Origin: Isoetes taiwanensis
Taxonomy: Eukaryota; Streptophyta; Lycopodiopsida; Isoetales; Isoetaceae
Direction: 5' to 3'
NCBI GenBank assembly: GCA_021234155.1
Contig: JAJEKV010000014.1
Coordinates: 21,469,513 to 21,533,512 of the forward strand
Length of the DNA stretch: 64,000 nt
The notes beneath the pieces were generated by a model that saw nothing but the letters and a program-made list of their open reading frames with translations, was not told the DNA's origin and did no database searches. Position numbers and translations under genes: made by a program. This document shows, one piece after another, positions 9,704 through 19,750 of the stretch (positions within the stretch are counted from its first letter, which is position 1; every line of letters starts with the position of its first letter).

Positions 9704-12190
9704 CAAGTTTTCAATTTATATTTCCTTTCAACTCAAGGTATTACAGAACATTTTAATGGTCAAAATGCTTACAATCTTAGCAGTATGACTTATAGTAGCT
9801 CAACATTCAATAATACGACATGTATTTCCATAAGCAAACCTGTAATATTCATCAAATATAATACATAAGCAGACATTTTTTGTCAATTACATTTTTGTTG
9901 GCTTTAGTCAAGAACTTATCACAGAAGAATGATAACTACAGTAACCACAAAATTCCTCAGTCCATATATTCCTATCCCTATGCAAATACGTGATGTGAAA
10001 AATAAAGATCAATGTGCATAGACATGAGAGGAAGAACGCAGGCCAGTGTGTCATATAGTATTTTGAAGTCTAAAATCCTAAGATGGCTTGCAACCAGATG
10101 ATATGGCATAGATAATTAAATTATATTATCTAAATGAACCCTAAACTATAGAAAACGATGTAACTGTGAAGCTCTCATCTCTGTTAATGCTTTAGGATGT
10201 AAAGGCAAAAAGAAAGAACGTGCCTCACCACTAAGGAGACATCTGCAACATGTAAATACTACTGCTGCTGCTTAAGAATCCTTTCTTATCAATCATTCCT
10301 TAAAACTTTACTTACCAAAATACGATTGCACTGAACGAAAGATTTTCAAAATAAAAAAACAAAGGATTAAACATAACAAGATTCAATCAATCGAAGGAAT
10401 CAAAAGAACGAACCTAATTCACTCTAAAAGTCATGCAAATTCGAATTTTCACATTGTCGTAATGTTTTTGTCTCGATGGCGGGAGAAATTCATCCAATTA
10501 ATGAAGCCGATTATCCCAAAAAATCTCTAATGGATCCTTCCTTTGATCGCTATCTAATCAACAAGATAAATCTCATTGTATAAAGCTGGTCCGCTCAATT
10601 TGCTAAGGGACCCTCAAGTGCACCAAACTCATTAAAAACATGTTCTCTATCCAACATGTCTATGCGTTTAAATCCTTCCATTAGTCTACATTCCATAAAT
10701 GCCAAAGTGGTCTCAATAATATCAAGAGAACATTGTGCATGATGGAGTGATTTGGCCTGGTCAAGTTTGAATCACAAATCATTGTTGACCTATTCGTAAG
10801 GGGCTTTTATGCAAGCCTTAAATTTGAATGGGACCCTAATATTTTTTTTTAGGGCAATTTTTTTACTTGTCCTTCAATTTGAAGGGCAAATTTTGGGCCG
10901 TCATTCTTTTACATGTCCAAGGTTTTTCAAGACATTCAAAGCTTAAACTATAAAAAATATAAGATGGAATGGAATAAAATAGAATAGAATAGAACAGCAT
11001 GTATTTTTATTGTCTACAGAGAGCAACTGGCCTATGGACCCAAAGAAAAGGGAAAAACATCAAAATTATGGATAATATATTTTAAGTCTTTATAAATATA
11101 AGTACAAGGAAAGATCCAAAATAACTCATAGTCTTAATAATACTAATATATTTCATATTGACATATTGCCATTGCCAATGCGAGAAATAAGAAAAATTGT
11201 GATATGCAATTTGCCGTTCAAAATAATAAAAGAAAAATTATGAAAAAAAACAGAGTTGCCCATTCAAAAAATGAAAATTAATCTGTTCAAGAGATAAATG
11301 CCATGAAATTCCTCGTGTACTAAGTGGGTTTGAAGCTGATTAGCCGAATTAGTCAGATCAGATCAAACTATATATCAAATTGCATGAAGATGAAGAAGCT
11401 CGACATTGGATGGGAAAGAAAAGGAAATAAGGAAGGGGAATTCCATTCTATTGTTTTTTTGTTCGCATTTACTTGCCTCGCAAATTAGCCAATTTTAAGA
11501 ATATCAAATTGTTAAAAAATTGTTAAAAAATTCAAATACCAAATGCTATTTGTTTTGGTTAAGAATAATTATAAAGTATAAACAAAAAAAAATGTATAAT
11601 ATAAGCACTAATTTTATTTTTTCTTCATAATCATGGCTATTCTATTGAAGGGCAACTTTCTCCTAAGCTTTTCTATTGAATGGTAAAAAAATTTCCTTGC
11701 CATTCTCAAAATGTCTAAAAACATTTAGTCGCTCTCTCCATGGCTAGGCTAGGACCCCCAAGAATGATACCAAACATTTCAAATTTAAGGCTTTTTTAAT
11801 GAGTTTGGCCATATGTCCATGTGCTTGAGATATGTTGTAAAAGCAATCTAGTGTGCATTCAACCATCGGGCCCAATCATCTATTGTCTAATTGAAGATAT
11901 TTTTCTTGTAGAAAGTGAAGTTTACGTCACATTCGTCTTTTTTGATATATTCTGGTTTTTTTCACTTTATGTCAAGATAAGTCAAGATAAGTGGCTCTGA
12001 GTTCTTATAAAATCTATGATCATTCTAGATAAGAATGGCAAATGGCTTGTCCAAAACCTTTATAATAAGGTAATCTTACCTTGACGTCGTGGAGCGGGAA
12101 GAGGTCAGCGCGACCGGATTTTGGAGGTCATGGGGCTTTCCCGTTCCACATCACATCTGTTTACATCTGTTCACTTTACATCTGTTTTGA
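9704..12190. other. AT-rich intergenic DNA, kinase 5' flank
   Basis: No coding frame is supported across this 2.5 kb. From about 10565 the sequence recurs, with gaps, at 43263-43800. There it again lies upstream of a kinase 5' end, so it is probably the kinase upstream region. Homopolymer-rich stretches dominate 10.8-11.7 kb. Confidence 0.6.
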
Positions 12191-12433
12191 CTCAATATCT
12201 GTCCGCCACATCAGCACCACTGGCACAGGATTGACGTTGAGATAGTCTTTGGAAGAAGAAATTTTCGACGGAGAGAAAATTTAGTACTACACATCCTTGA
12301 TAAAGAATCCTGCCAAGACAGAATTGTGACAAGAGAGATGACTGTATCGCCAAACATGGCGACCAGAGAGGGCATCTCATTACGTTCTTCAAAAGTCAGC
12401 TTCTCTTGTGTGGAAAATTGGGCAGCTGCAGAT

Positions 12434-14638
12434 ATGGGCTGTGTTGCGCTTGCATTTGCAACATTGCTAGTACTTTCAGTTGGATTTACGCCTGCTCTTG
12501 GAGGATTCACAAGCACGGTCTCTACAATGTGGGGAAGCACCGCCACAAGCTATGGCGATTACTCGGTATGTGCAATTCAGCCAGGGACGCTAATCCCTGA
12601 GTGCAATGGAAGTTTTGGCAATGATACTAATCCACCCCTTACACCCTTTTGGGCGATAGCAGGAGGCTGGTATTTCAGCTGCGGTCTCACGTATCCGTCC
12701 CACTATCCACTGTGTTGGGGGAATGAAAATGTCAGCAATAGAGCCATCGACGTTCCTGCGGCATATAAGAACGTGAGCTATTCGAGTATCAGTTCTGGAG
12801 GATGGCATTCCTGTGCTATCCGAGACGATGATTCGGGTATAGTTGATTGTTGGGGCAACGATTACAATGATGAGATTACGCCTCCAGCCGGTGTTTCGTT
12901 CAAAGCCATTGCCGTTGGGTATGACTTTACCTATGGATTGAGGATGGACGATGGTAGAGCTATCTTCTGGGGTTACAGCTGGAAAACTGAATCTTCAAAA
13001 TGGGTTCAGGAAAGTGGATCTCGGTATTCTGCCATATTTGCAGGCACTTTCCACGTTTGTGGCATAGAGATAGTTACTAAGAGAACCTTGTGTTGGGGTA
13101 GGAATGATGATAGTCAATGTGTCGCCCCTACTAACTATAACTTCTCTTCTATAGCTGGAGGACAAAACTTTACATGTGGCCTCCGAGAAGATAACCATGA
13201 GGTCTTCTGTTGGGGAGATAATACATATGGTCAATGCAATTCCCCTTCAGGCGTTCCTTTCTCATTCATCAGCGCCGCCGATTATTACACCTGCGGTGTA
13301 AGACGAGATACTGGTAATATCTCATGTTGGGGAAACATAAAAGGCAACGTTCAATTGGCATCCAATGAAGGTCTATGCAAAGCAACCTGTGGGGATGATC
13401 AATATTATGTATCAAATTCATGCCCAACGACAAGTGATAAAGTTTGTTTGGCGTGCTCTATCTGCAATAATGGTACATCTGAATCCTCCCCTTGTACCAG
13501 CATGAATGATCGGGTTTGTTCACAACAACCTCCTCCCTCGCCATTGTGGCCTTCAACACCACCACGTCCTACAAGTTCGTCGCATCCTTTACATATAGCT
13601 TATATTATTGCATGCGTGGTCGGTGGTATTGTGTTCTTAGGTGGAGTCATATTTTTTGTTTTATGTTGCAAGAAACTAAATAAGAAGAAGAAAGACATCT
13701 CATGGATGGGCAAGGATGGTGTTCAAGAACTCAATAATTCAACACTTCAGGCGGCAACATCTAATTATGATGATAGGAACCTCCTGGGAAAAGGTGCCTC
13801 GTGTCATGTGTACAAGGGAACTTTACAAAGTGGACAAATTGTTGCCATTAAAAGAGCAGTGGACAAGGAAAGAGCAAAAATCTTTGAACAGGAATTGGAC
13901 TTACTTAAGCGTCTCAATCACACGTGCCTCGTGAACCTACTTGGATACTGTAAGCAAGAACATATCCTTGTTTTTGAATTCATGGAAAATGGTTCCTTAT
14001 TTGATTGCTTATTTATAAAAAGAATCCAACTCGATTGGAAGAGGAGGATAAAAATAGCAGCACAGGCAGCTAAGGGTCTAGATTATCTGCATAATGGTGC
14101 TCGTCCATCAATTATTCATAGGGATGTGAAGTCAGCAAATGTGCTATTGGATAAAAATTGGAATGCTCATATTGCTGATTTTGGCATGTCTCTTTTTGGG
14201 CCTGACATTGGACACACACATCTAAGTCATACTTCAGCAGTAGGAACACCAGGATATGTAGATCCACAATATGCTCTAACACTTCAGTTGACATCCAAAA
14301 GTGATGTCTATAGTTTTGGTGTCGTACTACTGGAGTTGCTTACAGGAAGACGAGCATACGACAGAGGGCAGCAATCTGGAATTGTTGCATGGGCATATGC
14401 TGAATATAAGCCTACAAAAATCAAGAGTATGTTGGATCCATCAATGATATTGCCTGCTGACATCTCTTCCTTAGTTGAGATGATGGATTTAGCTCTACAG
14501 TGTGTAATGGTGGAAATCAACGACCGGCCAGATATGTTTTTTGTGTCCCGAACATTGGAAAGGTGCTTACAAACATGCATGGATGACTTGGGGCCACCTT
14601 CCTCTACTATTGATCTGACAGAACTACAACCAAGGTGA
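12434..14638 (+). CDS. CRINKLY4-family receptor-like kinase
   Basis: Membrane receptor kinase of the CR4/CRR family, intronless, 734 residues from this start. The frame is open from 12326, but the Met at 12434 begins a textbook signal peptide (MGCVALAFATLLVLSVGF), so I prefer it. The ectodomain has about seven CRINKLY/RCC1-like repeats marked by C-WG motifs, predicted to form a beta-propeller. A TNFR-like cysteine-rich stretch follows (13376-13520), then a Pro-rich linker and one transmembrane helix (about 13590-13665). The kinase domain has GKGASCHVYKG, the VAIK lysine, IIHRDVKSANVLLD, DFG and [10 protein letters not shown], so catalytic residues are intact. The C-terminal tail is short compared with maize CR4 or Arabidopsis ACR4. 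The family acts in epidermal and cell-layer patterning; the ligand here is unknown. Its 5' part is copied at 43.9 kb and its 3' part at 14.9 kb. Confidence 0.93.
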   Translation: MGCVALAFATLLVLSVGFTPALGGFTSTVSTMWGSTATSYGDYSVCAIQPGTLIPECNGSFGNDTNPPLTPFWAIAGGWYFSCGLTYPSHYPLCWGNENVSNRAIDVPAAYKNVSYSSISSGGWHSCAIRDDDSGIVDCWGNDYNDEITPPAGVSFKAIAVGYDFTYGLRMDDGRAIFWGYSWKTESSKWVQESGSRYSAIFAGTFHVCGIEIVTKRTLCWGRNDDSQCVAPTNYNFSSIAGGQNFTCGLREDNHEVFCWGDNTYGQCNSPSGVPFSFISAADYYTCGVRRDTGNISCWGNIKGNVQLASNEGLCKATCGDDQYYVSNSCPTTSDKVCLACSICNNGTSESSPCTSMNDRVCSQQPPPSPLWPSTPPRPTSSSHPLHIAYIIACVVGGIVFLGGVIFFVLCCKKLNKKKKDISWMGKDGVQELNNSTLQAATSNYDDRNLLGKGASCHVYKGTLQSGQIVAIKRAVDKERAKIFEQELDLLKRLNHTCLVNLLGYCKQEHILVFEFMENGSLFDCLFIKRIQLDWKRRIKIAAQAAKGLDYLHNGARPSIIHRDVKSANVLLDKNWNAHIADFGMSLFGPDIGHTHLSHTSAVGTPGYVDPQYALTLQLTSKSDVYSFGVVLLELLTGRRAYDRGQQSGIVAWAYAEYKPTKIKSMLDPSMILPADISSLVEMMDLALQCVMVEINDRPDMFFVSRTLERCLQTCMDDLGPPSSTIDLTELQPR

Positions 14639-14908
14639 TACTTGTTATGCTACTTATAACTTTGTATTAAGCATAATATTCAGTTTTATTAAATAAGTTT
14701 TGCTCTTATTTAGCGGCACAATATAGACTAAATTTATGATGTTTTAGTGTTTTCTTACCTAAAAACCTGGTATTTTGCTTTCCCAAGTCCTATTATTGTC
14801 CATATATCTAGATTTTCTCCTTCAATAAAATCCATGTTCAAAAATCTTCTGTAATCAGCCAGGCGTCACATTACTTAAATAATCCCTTCATATATTTTAA
14901 TATAACAC
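14639..14908 (+). other. Kinase 3' flank, duplicated at 19545-19750
   Basis: The 270 bp after the kinase stop is AT-rich and contains CCTGGTATTTTGCTTTCCCA and AATAAA-like words, probably 3' UTR. It recurs at 19545-19750, which shows that the downstream kinase fragment was copied together with this flank. Confidence 0.7.
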
Positions 14909-15340
14909 GCACATCTAAGTCATACTTCAGCAGTAGGAACACCAGGATACGTAGATCCACAATATGCTCTAACACTTCAGTTGATACCCAAAAGTGATGT
15001 CTATAGTTTTGGTGTCGTACTACTGGAGTTGCTTACAGGAAGACGAGCATGCGACAAAGCGTAGAAATTTGGAGTTGTTGCCTGGGCATATGCTGAATAT
15101 AAGCCTATAAAAATCAAGAGTATGTTGGATCCATCGTTGATATTGCCTACTGACATCTCTTCCTTAGTTGAGATGGTGGAGTTAGCTCTACAGTGTGTAA
15201 TGGTGAAAATCCACGACCGGCCAGATATGGTTTTTGTGTCCCGAACATCGGAAAGGTGCTTACAAACATGCATAGATGACTTGGGGCCATCTTTCTCTAC
15301 TATTGATCTCACAGAACCACAAGGTGATACTTGTTATGCT
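14909..15340 (+). pseudogene. Tandem partial copy of the kinase C-terminal half
   Basis: Matches 14210-14640 of the adjacent kinase at roughly 93-95% by eye, starting in the activation segment ([15 protein letters not shown]). An in-frame TAG follows GRRACDKA (near 15061), and the N-terminal kinase lobe, transmembrane helix and ectodomain are absent. It is an inactive fragment. The copied unit originally continued into the 3' flank now found at 19545-19750; a transposon separates the two parts. Confidence 0.9.
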
Positions 15341-16045
15341 ACTAGAGTTGTCCCTTGATGAACCCAAATGGGTTCATTCGTACACTTTTTTTGAAATTCT
15401 ATTATAGCTCCGAGATAAAGAATTTGTCTTCATACTCACAATATGTTGTCCTTCATGAGTGTATATATAAGGAAAAATTTATGAAAAATATGGAAAGCTT
15501 CTATTACCAGCCATAATATAGAGCCGAATGCAAAGGGGTCAAGTATTCTCAAAGTCTTTAATATTTCTCACATTATTTTGCAAATATGATTTTTCCTAGG
15601 AATTCTAATTCTTCCATCTTGTAATTCATGATATGAGAAATCTATCACAAGAAGAATTGGAAAAATCTATGGTAGAATTTTCAAGAAATAATTCCTTAAA
15701 GTTTGAAGTTCAGAAGTTCGTTATGGACCCAGTTAGGTCCCCCGAGGGTCAAAATTTTGAAAATTCATAGTACTACTCCACTTTTTGAAAAAATGAAATC
15801 CATTTAGCAAGACGTGTAGTACTTAGTATCTACTTCCATTGAAAAATAATAGTACCTTCACATTCTTATTCTATTTCAAATATCATGGATATGAAGTGGT
15901 TCCTGGATGTCTGTTTTTCAGAAATTCCTTAGGGACCCGACTGGGTCTCTCAAGGATTGAAATTATACTTCGCTCATTGATATATCAAAGTTTTATGAAA
16001 TCACATGAAATTTGAAAAATGAGTAGCATTTGTAGGCTACCTTCA

Positions 16046-19000
16046 TCCTATATTATAATGTTATAGGGTGTTGAATCATGCCCTAATTTTGACGGCTAGG
16101 ATTAAATAAGCAAATCTGACGGTCCAGAAATAAAGAAAACAAAAGGTCTTAGGTTCATTTCGGAAGCCATCGAACAAAACGGATCAAGCTATCCCAGGAT
16201 GATGCTATCGAACCGTTCCGGCATCGCCCAAGGTATCTGGTGGCCGTGTTTTTAATTTTGCAACAGGGCCTGCCATTTTGCCAGCCAAAGGGCTCTACAA
16301 CTATAGAGGCGGATCTCGATCTTTTCTCAAGATCCCGGATGATTATGAGGTCTTATTTCTTCCGTGAGGTGCCATTACTCGGTTTTACGCTATCCACTCA
16401 AACCTTTGTTGCGGATCAAACCTTTGTTCTATTGAAGATACCACGAGTTTATTGCGGATTTCTAGGTTTTACGTTTGATGCAAAATATCCGCAAGTAGCT
16501 TGCAATGATTAGGTTTCGAAGGTCGCGGGCTTGAGCAGAGAAGCCTGGCTATGTCGATGTTATAGCCGTAGAGGAGCATGGTGAGTCAGAGGTGGTCTAC
16601 TTGATGCGGGGTATTCGGGTTTGAACGTTCTAAGTTTTTGTTTCCTCTGTTTCATATTGTTTTAGGTCATTTTCCTTGCAAGAACAAGAAAAGTAGCAAT
16701 TTGCCATTGTAATGTTAATTCCGACCCGATTAGCATGAATTCGCCCATCGAGGCAAATGCTTCAAAGATCCCATCAAGAATAGAATATGAATAGAAAAGG
16801 AGCATAAATAAGTGATGATGGAGCTTTAGTTCGATTACAAAGTCTATAATCCCAAATGGCATGATCATTGCAGATACCTTGGATTGGAAGGGTTTTGATT
16901 GGTTGTGGATGGGTTCTACCAAAAATTCTAAATGAGCTAGAAAGGCAAGCTGATCTTTCAATTGATCCGCGTAACAAATGAGCAAAAGAACAATGGAGCT
17001 ATGGAAAAATGGTGTTGGCGACATCAACATTTATCATACTGATGGTGTTTGATGCGATTATTTCGGAAGACATGGTAATGGCGGGTTTGCATTCTACGTA
17101 ATCACCCCATTTTCTAGATTTGCAATATTTTTAAATAAGCTCTCTCGCATTTTTCGGACAAAGACTCCCCATTTGCACATGCAATTGTCTGCAAACATTT
17201 GCAAATCTGTAAGCATCCCATTGAAATGGTCGTGCTAAAAGTAATGTAATTCTTCAATGTTTTACAGAAAATCCAGAAACTCAGAACAAGAGACGGAATC
17301 TCACTTTCATGATGGATATAGATGGAGAAAATATGGCCAGAAAGAAATTAGCGGATCACAACATCCCAGGTAACCAACACCATATGTGAATTCGTCTTTT
17401 AGCCATATGATGCTTATGGTTTTCTCATGTTTACATGTTTTCCAGGTGCTACTACCGCTGCAATGTGAGAGGAGAGACAGGATGCCCAGCAATTGGGCAA
17501 GTGAATACGTTATGCTTTTACTATGACTTTATGACAGTTATACAATCACATATGCCCAAAGTTAATGCTTTAGAAGGGCAAAACCCATGGACTATTCTTC
17601 TATTAGATGCCAGAAGAAGAAGATGTTTGTTAGACCAAATAAGAAAAAGCTCAAAGCTTGAGTATCCAAGGATGCATTTTCAAGATGTTGTTTAACTGCA
17701 CATTTACTGCCATGCTGCAAGGCGGATTATCGAGTGTATGACATCCCACTATGTGTATGAGGCCCAAATGCCAGTTACATCCTCGACCAGCCCAACACTG
17801 TAAGTAGTTTGAAACAGAAACAGACTATTCTGAGGTATTATTGCATATTGATTGTTCTATGAATGGCGCAGGCATTCTGGCAATGAATATTTACCTGAGC
17901 TAATAAAGGTAAATATATTGCTATGCAGCGTTACCGTTAACAAAACTCTATAATTCCAAACACAATTGTGGTCTACTAATAATCATAGTTTTCTGTGGAT
18001 GCCAACCATGTTAGAGTGGTATATGTGTCAAGATATCTAATTTAAAATGTCTATACTGCAAATATATAAGAGCCAAACTATTAGCATTACCATCTATGTT
18101 GTTGTTAAATGCACATGTAGAGTTGTGCCCTAGATTCTTAGGTTCTTGGATGAAAAGTACTTTTAACACCATCTCACATAGACATATATGATACACAATG
18201 TTTTCTCTCACAATGTTTTCTCTCACAATTATGGAAACATCAACTTACTACCATTGCCCAATGGTAATATAGCAAGTGTAATTTTGAACTTGATGTTCCT
18301 ACTTTTTGTTGATATTCCTACTTAAGCAAAATTTGTTGCTGGGACACGTTTCCATAGAGTAGAATGCCAGCTGTGAAATATTGGGACAAGGTATCAAGAT
18401 TACAATTAATTCAAATTGTTGCATGTGTGAATTTGTGGTAGTGGATTTTATAATTGTGGGCACATGTCTCTTTAGAGTAGAATGCCAGTTGCAAAATATT
18501 GGAACAAGGCACCAAGGTTACCATTAATTGAAATTGTTGTATGTGTGAATTTGTTGTAGTGGATTTTATAATTGTGTTAATACAATAGAAGGTACATTGC
18601 TTTACACACAACAAATCACCTAGAATGTAGTTCAAATGCATGATATTATCAAGTGTGAACTTTCGAGCATTTAGACATATGCTATTACAAAACATGAGTT
18701 CACAATGGCATGGAAGAGTGACTTGGTTCTATCATTAACAGGTTTTTCAACTTTGCTTAAGGGTAGAAAAGTTTTTGGACTATAATATCCAAATGTAAGA
18801 TAATGTTAAATTTTGCTAGAGTGACATTATTAGTGTTCATCTTGCAATCCCGTAATATTCACATATTATATCACCACAACATTTTGAGCAGGTAGGTATG
18901 ATCTGAATGTATACCGAGGATGATGACTCAAATTCATCATTTACAATGTGCCATCTTATGTCCAGCCTCGCAAAGAGTTAAAGATTGATATAATATAGAC

Positions 19001-19249
19001 TTTGACTATAGTCTTACCTCAAAACATGCTCAACTTAACAATTTCCTCCCTCAGACTTGCTATGAACAAGCACCACTCAAAGATACAGATGCATCACTAT
19101 CTAACATGGAGCTAGATTTCAAAGCTTTCAAAAGTTTTTATTATAATAGTAAGTAATACAAGTTGGATTATTACTGCAAGCTCTTCTAATTGCGGCCAAA
19201 ACATTCTCAGGCCAAACTTATGCCCAGCAACGCTGGGCACCATTACTAG
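16046..19249 (+). mobile_element. Helitron 1 (non-autonomous, 3204 bp)
   Basis: Starts TCCTATATTATAATGTT after an A and ends with the hairpin GCCCAGC-AAC-GCTGGGC (19222-19238), a 7-nt spacer and CTAG, followed by T. This is the A/T-targeted TC...hairpin...CTAG structure of Helitrons, with no target duplication. Both ends match Helitron 2 at 25631-28167. No Rep/helicase frame is present, so movement would need proteins supplied elsewhere. It carries a split WRKY domain. Confidence 0.8.
17267..17530 (+). pseudogene. Captured WRKY domain fragment
   Basis: Frame 1 reads DGYRWRKYGQKEISGSQHP up to 17371. A GT donor at 17372 and a TTTTCCAG acceptor ending at 17445 bound a 74-bp intron, after which CYYRCNVRGETGCPA follows. 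The intron sits in the codon after the conserved proline, the known conserved intron position of WRKY domains. WRKYGQK and the first zinc-ligand cysteines are intact. The terminal H-x-C/H-x-H part is not visible, and upstream exons are missing. I read it as host gene sequence transduplicated by Helitron 1 with exon-intron structure kept. Spacing and the C at the ligand position resemble group III, but that is tentative. Confidence 0.85.
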
Positions 19250-19544
19250 TATAAAATTAATGTTATCTTGAAATTTGTATTCCATGTTGAGTGTCATGAG
19301 ATTATATCATATCATCGAAACCATTGAATTCAGTGTATTTCAAGGTGCAATTTGTGCCAAACTTGTGAAGAATTTTATTTTGCCATTGAATATGGTGGTA
19401 CAACTTCGAGTTAATCTTACAATTCAGGTGTTCATATTTAAAATCTCATAAGTATCATGAAGAACTAGTCCCTAATATGGAGAAGGGATTGAGGGACCCA
19501 TATGGATTGATGAACCCAAACAGGTCCCTGAGACAACTCTAGTG

Positions 19545-19750
19545 TTAAAAGTTATGCTTTTATTTAGAGCACAATATAGACTAAACTTTATGATGTTTTA
19601 AAGTTTTGTTACCTAAAAACCTGGTATTTTGCTTTCCCACGTCCTATTGTTATCCATATATCTAGATTTTTTCCTTCAAAATCCATATCCAAAACTCTTC
19701 TGTAATCAAGCAGGCGTCACATTACTTAAATAATGCCTACGTATATTTTA
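19545..19750 (+). other. Displaced second half of the duplicated kinase 3' flank
   Basis: Aligns with 14690-14890 (shared CTAAAAACCTGGTATTTTGC and AGGCGTCACATTACTTAAAT), with a short deletion at the junction with the TIR element. It completes the tandem duplication interrupted at 15340. Confidence 0.75.

Larger units (their letters stand above)
15341..19544. mobile_element. TIR DNA element, split by a Helitron
   Basis: ACTAGAGTTGTC at 15341-15352 is answered by GACAACTCTAGT at 19532-19543. Subterminal motifs resembling GGGACCC..GGGTC recur inside both ends (near 15727, 15949 and 19493-19530). The outer flanks are the two halves of the duplicated kinase 3' region. Without the nested Helitron (16046-19249) the element is only about 1 kb and has no transposase, so it is non-autonomous. 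The right end reads CACTAG in reverse complement, reminiscent of CACTA (En/Spm) elements. The left end has T in place of the first C, and I see no clean 3-bp target duplication. Confidence 0.55.

Noticed and set aside
17267-17695. A functional WRKY transcription factor gene
   Set aside because: Only part of one WRKY domain is present, without start, remaining zinc ligands or flanking exons, and it lies inside a Helitron.
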